64,000 nucleotides of DNA from Allacma fusca (lineage: Eukaryota > Arthropoda > Collembola > Symphypleona > Sminthuridae). Position 1 is the first letter of the stretch. The number at the start of each line of letters is the position of its first letter. The stretch lies in the NCBI GenBank assembly GCA_947179485.1, contig OX359245.1:3701001-3765000 (forward strand), given 5' to 3'. The position numbers were made by a program, and so were the translations under genes. The notes below the pieces were generated by a model. That model was not told where the DNA came from and made no database searches. It saw only the letters and a program-made list of their open reading frames with translations. Shown here one piece after another: positions 11,701-24,700 of this stretch.

Positions 11701-13234
11701 AATGGAAAAATGCAAGAAATTCCAATTCCTATGACATGACTGCTCTGGCCGAACTTATTGGCAAAGTGTGTCTTGTTCAATTATCTGTTTTGCGAACGAA
11801 TATAGCCAATAACGAGTAAGTGCTAAGAGACTCACTGGTAAGCATTGCTACAAACATTGATAAAAAATCTGATTCCATACATGTGTCCAAACTTTTCAGA
11901 ATATTGAGGAAGCATTTGTTCCCTCAACAAGATGACTGGAGGTGTCAGAAACAACAGAGTCAACTGAAGGAATTGGAAAGACTTATCCAGATGTTGGAAT
12001 CCAGACAACTACTAAAGGAAAAGAAACTTCAGGAACTCTGTCATTTCAAGTAAATGCCCGAGGGCAATTTGTTCCCTGTCATGACTATTTTGTAAGCATG
12101 CACTTCTAAAAGTGGAAGCTGTTTTCACTCTTTCGTATCTTGTCGTTCTGTTCCAGTGTAAATTATGGTTTTAGCTATTTCTTAATTTCACTTGAGTTAA
12201 TTTTACAAGCGGTAATGTATACCATGAATTGGATTTGATTACTTAACTATTTTTAATTGTCAGTTCAATGTTTATTTTGAAGGTGTCATGCGTAGTTAAA
12301 ACTTGAATAAAACTTGCGAAACCAAGTTAGAGTAGTACGAGAAGTATTAATATATAAAATATTAGCCCGTGTTCAAAACACCAATTATTTACAAAAATTA
12401 AGTTTAGTAATTAATTATACGAAATTGCGATTTTGAATATTGAAATGGTGTCTTAAACGGAAATGAGAGGAATATTAAAGATGAGAATGTACATACAAGC
12501 TCAAGGTGATCATGTTAAACAACCTCGAGCTATAATTGTATATACAATATATCTCATTCGCCATTCAGGATATGGTATATTTACAAATTACAAGACATGA
12601 GATTTAAACATATTGATTTTTAATAACGAAGACGTTAAAAACCTTTTTTGCTATTAATAAATACGCGCGCATATAATTGCCAACACTATTTTCATGCTAC
12701 TCGTTATTCTGTGAGCATATCGTTGCTGAAGAGGCAAAATGGACTAAGTGCAATTTCGACTGGAAGCAAAATGGTCTACATGCCTTTTTCCTTAAAGGCA
12801 AAACGGAATAGTTGCAAACTTTCCTGAAAGCAAAATAAACTACATGCAGTTTTCACTAAAAGCAAAATGGTCTACATGCGTGTATACTTTCATAATGGGA
12901 ATTCTGCTTTAAAACGAAATTGTATGTACACCATTTAGCTTTTAGACGAAATTGTAAGTAGACCATATTGCTTTTAAAACTTGATGCATCTATTCCATTT
13001 TGCATTTAGTAAAACTGCATGTAGACCATTTTGATTTTAATCGAAAATGCATGTATTCCATTTTGCCTCTACAGCCACGATATGTACAAATTCCTGGCTG
13101 GAGTAATTGAAGTTGAACGAATGCAAAGCATAGGAATTACTGGGACTGGGGACGTGGCTAGGTTAGCTGTTAAGTACTTTGCTGTGGTTGAATCATCATT
13201 GAAGAAATACAACAAACACTTCTGCCAAAATTAA
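8708..13234 (+). CDS. I-kappa-B kinase (IKK-beta-like), 11 exons, about 724 aa
   Basis: This is a serine/threonine kinase that phosphorylates I-kappa-B to release NF-kappa-B/Rel factors in the cytoplasm. Inferred exons: 8708-8816, 9120-9532, 9652-9870, 9913-10022, 10135-10239, 10366-10675, 10883-11091, 11299-11544, 11672-11815, 11900-12049, 13075-13234. They sum to 2,175 nt, exactly 725 codons including the stop. Visible landmarks: glycine loop GGHGEV (19-24), catalytic lysine in AVK (39), HRDIKPDN (156-163), DLG in place of DFG (181-183) as in the IKK family, and the SxxxS activation pair SMGKS (192-196). A ubiquitin-like domain (about 363-422) follows the kinase, then a helical scaffold/dimerization region. 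Human IKK-beta is 756 aa. No tryptophan-containing NEMO-binding tail is visible at the C-terminus. Exons 2 and 3 use unusual donors (GTGCGT, GTGTAT), and about 35 extra residues sit between APE and the following EYGKSADYWSFG. IKK-alpha/beta is preferred over TBK1 because of the SxxxS loop and the DLG. Confidence 0.87.
12731..13069. mobile_element. MITE with inverted termini in the last kinase intron
   Basis: The termini are GAGGCAAAATGGA and its reverse complement TCCATTTTGCCTC. Internal motifs such as GCAAAATGGTCTACATGC recur in both orientations, so nearly the whole 339 bp can fold back. No target duplication was recognised, so the superfamily is unknown. The right terminus lies five bases before the exon that starts at 13075. 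Confidence 0.7.
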
Positions 13235-13271
13235 TAATCAACTTGTTGTAGAGAGATCAGATTGATGCATC

Positions 13272-13277
13272 AATAAA
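13272..13277 (+). terminator. Polyadenylation signal AATAAA of the kinase gene
   Basis: AATAAA lies 38 bp after the TAA stop at 13232-13234, a normal distance for a 3' end. A second AATAAA-like run follows at about 13286. Confidence 0.55.
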
Positions 13278-14762
13278 GCCTAGAAATAAATAGTTCTCCA
13301 GATTTAAAATAAATTTCCGTTTAGATTTCCAAACTTTTATATCACTGACCTAAGTCATTATTTCAGGTCACTGGGGACAAACGTCAAGCAAAGTCGAAAT
13401 TTGTTAGAGATTGAAAAAAACTATTTCATTGTCATACCAGAAATTTAAATGATATGCTTATGACCATTTCATTAATGACCAAATTTGTTCCGATTCAGGG
13501 AATACTTGGACAAAAATGGTACTCAAATTGAGAAGTGTAAGAAACTCAATTTTCATGTTAAAGAAATGTTTGATCACGCCCATCTCAAATTTCTTCTTGC
13601 ACGTCATGACAGGGATTTATGAAGACGGGGTGTACAAAAAGCTCGGGAAATTCCATAGGATTTTTAATCTAGCTCAACGTGGTTATGTAACTTTAAAACA
13701 AAGCATCGTATAGCTTCCCGCAAAATAACAAAATATATCTAATTATTAATGATATATATAAATCAAGATCATTTCTGAATTTCCCTGTTGGATCAAATGT
13801 CCCTGGTGGAAGGTCCTCAACGATTTTCAAAATCCCTATGTTGGAAAAAATAATTTCCCTACAATACGTCAAAACGCTGTCAAATAAGGTCCACCAAACT
13901 AAAAATCCCTTTTTGCCTAACAAATTTCCCTAAAACATGCAAACAAATTTTAAAATCACTTCCAAGAAAAAAGATCAACGAATTTTAAAACCCCTATTCG
14001 CGAAATAGAATCCCTTCCCTTTGAGATTTTCCCTACCAGATATCATCTAAAAACCGTACCTTGTGAGTTCAGGAAACCCAAAGGCTACTCAAAAGCACCA
14101 TGAACAATGAACGCAGAGGGTGTCGCCCAGTGTTTTGACATTTGTGTAGTTATCTATGAAATAAAAATTTTAAAAACTCTGAGTAAAGTTGGAGTTTAAA
14201 ACTGAAGGTAGGCTGAGCATTGACAAAGATAATTTAATAAAATTATTGTCGAAGGAAAGAATAATGAAATAAGTTTGTTTTCGTAGGCAACTTTAGTGGT
14301 CAACTTTCAAGTGAAATAATTATGAAATTTATAATGGTCTATATATAATCAAGTATTTTCAATTAAAACAAAATGAGCTATCTATTGGCTCCTTACGTCC
14401 CTATAGGTTGAGCCTTGTATTATGAGTATTTTTTTAGTATCACACGAAATCAAGATTTTTGTTGTACGACAGGGGGTATAATGTTTGATTACTCAATTGT
14501 TTTTATTGTCAGTCCAATGTTTATTATTAAAATGTCATGATATGGAGTTACAGCTTCACCCAAACTTTGAAACCAAGTTAAGAGAAGCGCCAGAGTAGTA
14601 AGTAAGTATAGACGAAGAATTAAAATTATATTAAAAAATAGTGTTCTTCTAAAAAAAAATGAAACCATTATTACAGTTAAAAAAAATTAAGCTTAGCGTA
14701 CAATAAAAATTGTGATTTTTGGAGTAGGGGAATATGGTGACTTAAATGGGGGGAAAATAAGG
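13278..14762. other. Gene-free stretch between kinase and cuticle genes
   Basis: No gene could be supported. A frame at 13482-13621 reads like protein (for example HVKEMFDHAHLKFLLARHD) but lacks a start codon and convincing partners. It may be a decayed transposon or exon relic. The stretch 13770-14040 repeats short TTCCCT/AATCCC motifs without a regular period. Confidence 0.45.
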
Positions 14763-15666
14763 CTAATGATAAGAATGATCATGCTCATGGTGATCATGAT
14801 GATGAACCACGACGGGCTTCTTGAGAACGACTGGGACAACCGCCTTCACCACGGGCTTGTGAACGTAAGTGGGATGATGAGCATAGCCCTTGTTGTGAAC
14901 GACGGCTTGGAATCCATTCCAGGGATCCGCAATGTAGTTAACAGTCCGGAGGATACCGTCGGGTTGAAGAACGGAGTAGCTCCCTTTAGTTATGGCCCCA
15001 TCCCGGGTCTCATGAGCACTCTTCACATCTCCCGTATAATGATCATTCACTCCGTAAGAATAGTCATATTTGGGGTAGGCCTGAAATTATTAATAAATAT
15101 TACAAAAATTTTATATTTTTATATATATTATATACTGTCCTACAAAACATCCGACCGATTTGCTCAGGTAAGCTATAAATGGTCAAAATTTTAAAAATTT
15201 TTAAAGGTTTATACAAAATTTTTGTAAATTTCCAATTTTAAAATAAAATGGAGACGAGCAAATTGAAATCCATTTGAAAGAAATTTAAATCTGATAAATT
15301 AATAGTATGCTTAAAAACTCACGTAGTAGTCCACGGGCCTGTAAGCTGCATAATGATGTCCAGGAGTGCAGGTGACCAGGATGAGAAGGCAAGAGAAAAT
15401 GCTTAGTTTCTGGAAAAATTCAATTAATCAAAACAGTGTTCAACAGGGTTTCAATTCCGAATGTCACAAATTTATTAAAATTCCGTTGTTTCCCAAAATC
15501 CAGATAGGCGGGCATGCGCAGACGAACGAGTGAGGAATAAGGGTCGTAAAATTCCAAAAAATAAAAACAAACGAAGAGTTCCCATGTTGTACAATAAAAT
15601 TAAAGATCTGGAGGGAAAAATAATAGCGAAGTTTATTTGAAGCAAATTTACCAGTAAGGATTCCAT
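14763..15666 (-). CDS. RR-2 cuticle protein, secreted, 139 aa
   Basis: This is a structural protein of the chitinous exoskeleton. Three exons: 15652-15666 (only MESLL), 15323-15409 and 14763-15080. Together they give 420 nt in frame. The N-terminus is a signal peptide (MESLLKLSIFSCLLILVTC). The mature part has the Rebers-Riddiford chitin-binding domain of the RR-2 type: aromatic YPKYDYSYGV, then TGDVKSAHETRDG, GSYSVLQPDG, and the closing VNYIADPWNGFQAVVH. The C-terminus is rich in Val, Pro and His and ends in a histidine cluster (HHHDHHEHDHSYH). A very short first coding exon that interrupts the signal peptide is usual for arthropod cuticle genes. The gene is convergent with the kinase gene. 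The family assignment is firm; the body region and stage of expression cannot be told from the sequence. Confidence 0.93.
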
Positions 15667-15892
15667 GTCCAAAAAAGATTTGTCCCACTGTGTAGTATTA
15701 AAGTGCGAGTAGATGAGAATAGAAACTGGTTCAAAAATTCACAGGGATTTGTATAAAAAAATTTTTGCTTCCGTAAATATTAGCGTATGAGATTGAAATA
15801 ATTGTTAATGTGTGTCCAAGAAGGAGCACTGGTTGACTGGTTGTTTGGGAGGAAGTTGAGATTGAGAGTGACGGTGTAGCTCCACCGGCACA

Positions 15893-15902
15893 GTATTTAT
15901 AT
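15893..15902 (-). promoter_or_regulatory. Possible TATA box of the cuticle protein gene
   Basis: Read on the minus strand this is GATATAAATA, about 230 bp upstream of the ATG. Cuticle genes often have TATA promoters. A start site about 30 bp downstream would give a leader of roughly 200 nt. No transcript evidence is available. Confidence 0.35.
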
Positions 15903-18741
15903 CCACAATCCAATTCTCTCTTTCTTTTTTTAAGGGAAATCCGTGCAGTCGGATGTCAACAAGTTCGTTACTGAAATCCACATATATGCGGAACATCACC
16001 CAGAAGGGAATGTATATACATAGCTACTACTTATACATAAAGTATCAAATGTACTTTTTGTCTCTGAGGATATGATATTAGTATCCTGTGAAAATATCCA
16101 CATGGTTGATGACCCTATGTAAGTACAATATTTGGGGCCTTTTTCCTCACAGGAGTCGGCATTGTTTTCCGTGTGTAAACATTTGCTAAACACTGCATAA
16201 TGGTCGAGTGTAATTACCACAGGAGCCCCAGTGTACTGAGCAGGTAGAAAATGAAAATGAGGCAGGTTGACATGTGAGATCACATTGCTATGACCACAAA
16301 CGTACATAAATTCTGTCGCCCTAAAACTTTTACTCTTGTTTGCACAGAGGCCCGACACTCCTCCTGCAACATACATAAAATTACATACATACATATATAC
16401 ATGGGGCACAGTGAGACGATCTAGATATGGACGATAGGACGCCGTGCCATTCAAAACTTAGATGCAGATGCGAAAAACTCGTTGTCCTCTTATCTTGCCA
16501 AAAATGCTCAGTTTAATTACCTCGTAGGGGTCCCTTACTGAATCTCTTCAAAATTTGACCTGTTTCAATAAATTTGTCTCATTATCTTTTCTCCCTGTCC
16601 CAATCCATATCCCTACAGCTATTTTTGTCTCCGTATAGAGGTATACACTAAAAGCTGCCATCTCATCCTCCACCCGTCAATTTCCCGTTGATGCCTTTCA
16701 GTGCCAATTATTAATTCCCTAAAAAATCAGTTATGCTCAACACTGCCAGTCTCAGAGTGCCCCATTTATCAGCAGGATCCGCTACATTTATGAAAATAGT
16801 TATTAATACTGACAGCTCCCTATTCAATGAGGAGTCTATTTGGTCCGTTGGATAATAATTAAAATATTTTCACGAAAAAACTCATTGGGGAGAACAAAAG
16901 CCCAGGGAACGTAATACTTTTTCCCGGCCTGGGGCAACATTGGACGCAGCAGCGTAAATGCTCGGACAATAAATACACAGTTCATATTAATAATTAAACG
17001 TAACTAGATAATATGTAAACATGGAGTTTCTAAGCATTTTCATTCCCTTTATAGTATAGACCTTTATAACGGGCAGGGACATAAAAGCTAACATTAAAGC
17101 TAAAGAATTACCTCACACTATTTAATAATAAAAACAGGGGGAAAATTCTGATTACTTCCTACAGTTCCTGAGCACATATTAAGGTTACTGCATTTACTTA
17201 CACTAGAGGCTCATAGTGCACCTATAGATTGTAAAAATACTACTTACATAAACGTGGATTATAAATACTAAAGAGGCTTCCCTTCCCGACACAAAAATTG
17301 GATCATTTTTTTTTGGAGGGATGGTTGCCCAAAGGGATAATTTTTTTTCTACAAATTATATTCGCACAAGTATTTTTCCTTTCAATATAATTTGCGAGCC
17401 GATTCCTATCACTTGAGACTCTTGAGAGAATTGACTGCTCATGAAATGCAGATTTTCCACGCATGTTTTCACGCGCCGACTTAATTTCTCTGTATAAAAA
17501 TATTCCGCTGACGTGCGGAACCCATGGGAAAATTCCTTATGTAATAATTAATGGGAGTTAATCATTTCCTTCATTTTTTTCTACCCCACGTCCCCTGTCT
17601 ATATCTATACGTACGGAAATAAAGGGGAATAGTAATTCAAAAGTCAAAATTAAGTTCATATATATACATATGGGGTATATGTACATAATTAAGTATCCGT
17701 ATATTTTTTGTGAGGAGCCCAAAAATCCCATTTAATTCAGGGGAAGTGTTGATATATAGTTACGGAAACGTGGATGTAGTATTTGCTAAATGTAACATTT
17801 TTCTTGGGAACGTTCAGTATTAAAGGAAAGGGCCATGTATTTGGGAGAGCCTATGTGAGATGTGCTTTCTATTCCTTATTCTGACTTCCAGAGTCTGGCT
17901 GCGGTTTTTGTTGACAAGTATTTTACTCCCATGTGGGAATTTGTGCAGGCCAATGTGAAAACCTATATTAATTACTAATTAAGAGGAAAATTGTGAAATC
18001 CCCAACTTTACATAGACTTGAGAGAGGATAGGTCTGGGGAGTTGGACACTGTGTGGACGTTGCTTAAGTAAATGGAAAGTTAACTTGGAGTGAGATTACA
18101 GCATTTAGCATTGTATATGTGACTTTCTGTTTCAGTAACGTCTCGCAAAAAAGTTATGTATTTGTTTCTGTCCTGCCTTCCCCCCAATTAGTCTGACAGT
18201 AACGGGGAGCTTTATTGGAACTAACAATAAGTGAGCTCGTAAATGTCCACTGAGTGACTCAGAGTTAGTGCTACAGGAAAAGCTTATTGCTGGTCATTTT
18301 TGTCTTTTGGTTTGGTATAGTAAGTATATATCCCTCGGATAATTTTAATGTATTTGAAGGATGAAGCCTCATAGTATGTGGACGAATTCCCCATTGAGCT
18401 TATACCTACAATACAATAATAATTTTATTATGCAATATAGAGTCAAGAACTTAAGCACTTATGCAAAATTCTCCACTTTATCAAATACAGGAGGATTTTA
18501 GTGAATTTTAAAATTAATAAAATCAATACGATTTTATAAATTATTATTGTAACATCATTATTTATAATATACCTACGATTGTCTATAAGATCGAGAGATT
18601 TTTACAAAAATCCCTTCATTTAAGGACGCAGGCGATAAATAAATAGGAAATTCTCACAGTGCCCCAAAACCTATTTCCTAATTTTAAATTTGTTAATGCT
18701 ATTAACATTTAATATAAGAGTAGAGTCAGAGAGCACTAGAC
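15903..18741. other. Gene-free stretch between cuticle gene and dynein 3' end
   Basis: No coding exon could be supported on either strand. The longest frame, 15996-16454 minus, is rich in YMYV/FMYV encoded by TACATA-type simple repeats and was rejected. A minus-strand ATTAAA at 18708-18713 is a possible polyadenylation signal for the dynein gene, about 30 bp past its stop. Confidence 0.5.
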
Positions 18742-21700
18742 TTAGACTTGTAATAAAATTGCTACTCCCCCCAAAACCCATTTGGAGGCTCTTTCCTTCG
18801 TTCTCAAATTGAAAGTCCAGACGTAGTGAGGACCCCGGCTCCGAGTTTTGTAAACTGGACATTCGTAGGTGCTCCGGTTGTCCTGCTTATCCTGAGTAAT
18901 TGCTTTCATAAATATGACCGGCATAAGGGGAAAGAGGTCTTTGAGTCTGGACTCAGCAATACAACCGCCCATGACATCCCAACGTGCCCCTTCCATAAAT
19001 AATCCGTGGATGCACGCTCCTTCCTTTGGGGCCACTCTGCAAAAAAAAATACAGTTCAGATCCTTCCCCTTCATAAACACATACATATGTTGTTTATTAG
19101 AGGGAAAATAGTCCCTTCCTATAATTTTATTATTGTAATATTTTAGAAAAAATTATTACGTCATTTCCTCCCTGGTCTTCTTGGTAACATCACACTGAAG
19201 ACACATCTTGTCCAATGGTAACTCCTGCTTCCGAGCCGTACTTTGCATTATAGCAGTTAAAAACGACTGAGGATTGAAGAACCCAGAGAGCCAAATTGCT
19301 GGAGGGAGGAGGAAATCCGTTGACCATGTTTCTAATTCCCGGACCCTCAACAGAAGGTCCGCATACCAGGAGGCCAGTCCTAGTGTAGAAGGATACGCCA
19401 CTTTATTCCAGGAAGGAGGAACTTGATCCATAAAAATTGCATTCCCCAGATCTTCCATTTCTGTTGTCATTGTTAGCTCGCCCTGAAATCATGATATTTA
19501 AACAACAGTAATAAAATTAATGATGTAATTATGTGCAGAATCAAGGAACATTTTTGTGAGTAAAGAAAGACCTTAAGCCCGGAATCAAGTTCCTTCAAGC
19601 TCCGACGCATTCGGACAGTGAGCATATTCATCCTCTCACATTCTTGCAGGGCAACCACAACATAAGGAGTTTTTTCCTCTGCCCTTCCCTGGACCTCGTT
19701 CATGTTAAAAGGGTCGGGCAATTTCTCCATGACATCGTCCAAAATTTGCTTGATTTTTTCCTCCTTCGTGGCGGCTTGACCCCCGGCCCCACCCGAGTCC
19801 CGAGGCTGGAGTTCGAAAATGGTTTTAAATAATGTGTCCGAGGTTGCGGTTAAGAATCCTATTTCCGCATTTGGATGGAGCCCATAGAGGGTCGGAGATT
19901 CAGGGGGTAGCAACTCATCGATGTAATTATGATAACCGACGTAGTCTGTAGACGGCGGGGCTGGGAATCCTGGAGCGTAGTCAATTTCCCCATCCAAGGA
20001 CTCCTGGACCATAAACTCTTCCAAGTAACTCCGACACAGTCTTCTATCCCAGTCGTCTGTTATATGACCTCCGTACATGATCTCCCCAAAGAGATACCTC
20101 AAATCCTCCCAAGGGACTTTGGTATTGGCTTCCAAATAGTTATACAGGACATTGACGCTAATAGTGAGGTCCCCAGTATTGAACGGGTAAGAGCGGTTCC
20201 ATCCCTGAGTCCCGAATTTCCGTCGCTCCGCCACCACAGCATGGAAATAGCATAAAGTGAAGAGTATGGCTTTGAATTCCAATTCCTTGGAGCACGTCTC
20301 CAGGGTCTCCTGATTGAAATTGTCCAAGGCTTTGTGGACATTGGCCAGCATGCCGGTGGGGGCTTCGTTGGTGATTTTAATTGAGGACTCTAATATTCCT
20401 TGAGGAATTAAACGACCCGCGGGCTCCGCACTCAGGAACACCCGGTAGTCTTCGGTAGAGCTGTCCCAGTTCTGTTCCAATTTCTTTTCCAAAGTCGGGA
20501 GCCAGCGTGCTACAAGATGGATGTTTTGGAGAATGACCCAATGACCCTCCCTCCCCGCTACCTCCAGAGCATTCTCCGCCACGACCTCCTGCCCCTGACC
20601 TAGGGAAACATTATGGAATTTCCCGTTGTCGATCGTGAACCCAATTTTTTTCCCGAGGGATTCCACATCCTTCAGGGGATCAACTCCTGGGGAGAGGATG
20701 AAGAAGACCGGTGTTTCCCTGGACGTTTCCTTGTAAGACTGGCTAAAGTCCAAGCGTGTGGATTTGACATACTTGCTTCCAAGAGTCTCTTCAATAAAGA
20801 CTGACACCGCGTACATCATCCGGTCAGGTCGAAGGCATCTCATGATACACAACCGGGGAACCCCGACCCTGGAACGCCAGTCCCCAGGGAAGCTCTCCCG
20901 TTCCGGACATTCCGAGTCCACGACGGATTTCCATTTCTTTGGCCCACTCTCAATGTCCCGATCAATCCCTCGGAAGTCATCCACCCCAGATAAGGACTTG
21001 ACCGCTCCCCAGCTATAGTTTGTGAGGAAGTCCACTGGGCTTTGAACATTCGGAGTCGTCGGGAATCTCATGAGGAAATCAAAGTCCCGGGGCTGGATCG
21101 CCTCCCGCTGTAACTGTATTTGAAAGCCCATCTGAGCAGTGAAGATGAGTTTGTCACTTTCGAAGAGACCCCGGGTCGTGTAGAGCCAAACGGAGTAACT
21201 TATGGAGTCAATTAGATTCTCTACCCTTTGAGACACTTGACTTGCGGGGACGGCCAGTCGAATTGCGTTCTGAAACACAGTCGAGAATGCTTTGAGGGAG
21301 AACTGATAAATGGGATTTATTTTATTTAAATCATTTAAAATGAAATAAAGAAGGGAGGCTCGAGATGATGCTGGTCGGTAGAGTTCCCTCGCGGAATCAA
21401 TATTCTTGGAAGTGATGACCGCCTCTCGGGCTTTCACTTCCACCTCACTGGATGTTCTTTTCGTTGTTTCCAGATTTCGGACCAGAGAGTCATCTTCAAG
21501 GAAATCCCCTTCAGCAGACTGAAGACGGAATAGTAAATCATCCTCGAGTTTTAGGAGAAGTATCTTGAACTCATTTTGCTGTTGGGTTAGCTGAGACTTC
21601 AATGCTTCCAAGTCTGGTCTTTCTACTTTGACAACTTCAGCTAGAAGCTGATCCTCGAGACCATCTCGGGTTACCGTGAAGTTAATGAGAGTTGTTTGAG

Positions 21701-24700
21701 CTTGCATTTCCGGCTGGTAGTGAGGATTACTTAATTTTGATTGGAGAATCAGACGGAATTTGGGATTAAAATCGATTTCCTTGTCTCCCAATTTAATGGC
21801 AGTTCCTTTTTTGATTAGATTCCGAGCTAGCAAGGGCTCCAGGACTGGCTCCACGGACTCCATGATATTTTCTATGAGGACTGTGTGCCCTTGGGTTATG
21901 GACTCTTCTGGAGAAATTAATCACTTATAGGAGGTTTCAATATTGTCTGATTTAGGAGATTTGTATGTTTATCTCTACAAGGAAGGGTTACAACAGTTAC
22001 AATAATAATTAATTACCTATCACATCCAAGTATCCTTTTTGTCCGAGACGAATGACCCGCAACTCTGTTCCGTACATACTTTTGATCCATTTGACCCCCT
22101 GGAGTTGTGGGTCTATCATTAAAGGCCATCTTTGAGAGTTGACCAGGATCGTGGCATTCTCAATAGACATCCGGTCACTCGGGAGACCAAACGTATTCCA
22201 GTCAGCTATCTCAGCATCGTCCGTCAGTACTTTCAAAGGGTCCACATTCCCAGACATTGGTATCGGAGGCTGTGGACAAATTAAAACATGTCATTAATCG
22301 TCTCCATACAGGCAACTTTGTTCAATATAGAAGCTCTCACGATCATCTTCTCCAAGTAAGGGACCCAGTTCTTATCCAGCAAATCAATTCGGTATTTTTT
22401 GGTGAAGCAGCCCATGTACGATACAAAGGCTGTGACCAGAAGCATGTCCCCAGGAATTGTCACCGTACTTTCCCGGAAGCTGCAATTAACAAGAGATTAT
22501 TCCTGATTACTGTTTCCTACTCATTTGGAACATCTGGATTATCAAAATATTTTTTTAAAAAGGCAATAACAACATACTTCTGTACAGACTGAATCCAACG
22601 TATTTTCTCGGATGCCAGTCCCCCAACTAATCTATTGGCCAAGTCAATCGTAGCATTAGTTTTATCCGCCTCGGCCTGACACTTCATCTTCGCCTCTGTC
22701 GCAACTTCGAATTCCTGGGTTAAAATCGCTAATTTTTCCTCCAACTCTCCAATGCGCCCTTTGAGGAACTTCAACTTATCCAAATTTCGATTAAGTTCAT
22801 CCGTAGCCTCCTGAAGGGCTTTCCTCTTGGGAGCCACATCTTGCCAGACTTCATTGAATTTGAGAACGTTGATGACGTAAGAGCAAAGGCCGGAGGCAGC
22901 GAAGGACTTCGCACGGATCAATTCCGGCTGAAAGCCCGGATCGGTCATGTAAGGTTTGAGAGCTTCCACAATCATCGGTGTAATATTTTCCTTATTGAGA
23001 TTTTGAAGTCCATCCAAGAATTTCCCGATATCCCCCATCATTTGACTTTTGGTAGCTTTCCAGGATTTGTCCTTTGGTAATTTCCCTGTTCGTGTCCCTT
23101 CCCAAAGGATGAAGACGGCCGCTACGACGAGGACCACATCCCCTGGAGGGGTTGTGAAGGTTTTTAATTCCGTCAGATTTGTTTTATTTAATGTGTTCAA
23201 TGCAGCATAGGCAGCTTGGAGGGCTGGTTCTGCCTTTTCTAACTCAATTTGACAAAGGACTTGGATCTTCGCTACCTCTTCTGCCACAACTGCTACATTG
23301 GCTTCCTCCATTGCTGCGTTTTCCTTCTCGACACTCACGATGGCCGTCTCCTCCCCAACGATTTTGATCAATTCATCTGCCTTGTCATTCTTTTCCTTCA
23401 AAACAATCTCCTGGACTGCGAGTGTCTTCTTGAGTTCCTCAACTTGCTCCGCACAGGACTCTAATTTTGTTAGACCGGACTCCAACCGGTTGGCCTTGTG
23501 CAAAGCTTCGTTGGTCTTCTGAGTGACGAGCTTCCCGTACAAATCGATTTGCTCCAGGAAGGACTTCGGAGTTGTGTAATTGTATCTTTTTTCATTGGCC
23601 AGGTAAACTTTGGATATGTCACTCACGGACATGTGGACGTAGGCCATGAACGTGGCAATAGGATCCAGAAGAGATGCCGGGAGGACTTCAATATCTTGGA
23701 CGAATCTTTGGGACACGGACATTAAAGCCTCTTGAGGCCATTCTTGGAACCATACTATGGCTGTAGAATTTGTGACGGCGGGGAATTTCCGGGATCTAGT
23801 TCGCAAAGTGCTACCGACGGGGGAGAAGCAAAGGACTGTTTTGAGGACTTTCCGGACACGGTCGATAAAAAACTTCCAACAATTTTCTCGGGAGTCTTGA
23901 AGCCCCACGGCTTTCACCTCCGACCTCATGGCGGACAGGACATTTTCTACTTCATCATCAGGCAGAAGATCATTAATTTCCCCTGAAGCCAGCATGTCGT
24001 TGATAAGGACAAGAAATCGTTCCTCTGCAACTTGTGCATCGGTCATTAGGAACATGGTCCCGAGATTCTTTTGACCCGCTTTCAAATATAGAGCTGCTAA
24101 ATCCCCTTTCAATTCCAGGATGGTGTACCCTTTCCGAAGTGTGACTTGAAAAACGTCCAAGCCCGAGAGGAAGGCTGCTAATCGGGCCAAACTTTGCTTC
24201 CCACTTCCTCCAACTCCTACCAGGAGGGCATTTCCCCGAGGGGACTCCAGAATGCGACTGATCCTGCAGATGTAATTGACGGCGGCGTCGAACAATACGA
24301 GGTTCATGATGGAATTGAAGTCATTGTAAGATTTCAAAGCATCGATGAGGGAGTTCTGGAGCAAGACAAAATCCGACACGGGCATATATTTCGCATCACC
24401 AGCTCCGGAGGCAAAATGGTAGAAGATTAGGGGCTTCGCTAGGATCACGACTTCATCCAAATCCTACAAAAATGTATTTAATTCCATAAGACGATGCATT
24501 ACAGATCGATGTATGCTCATTTCTTATTTTGGCACCTGCAGCGTACACGCCACTTTTTAATTCACTTCTTCTTAATTAACATTAAAGCGTTGGACTTTGT
24601 TTCATTTCGCCCCTAAAAAAATATAATACAAGATCAACGACAATGAGATTCTATTATTCCAAAACGACATTTGTACTTGGCACGATGGTGCGGTGCTAAT

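Noticed and set aside
13482..13621. Protein-like frame with no start codon downstream of the kinase gene
   Set aside because: The kinase already ends at 13234 with a polyadenylation signal. No partner exon could be joined, and family identity was not recognised.
15996..16454. 152-codon minus-strand frame
   Set aside because: It is rich in residues encoded by TACATA simple repeats and has no domain, signal peptide or splice-bounded structure.
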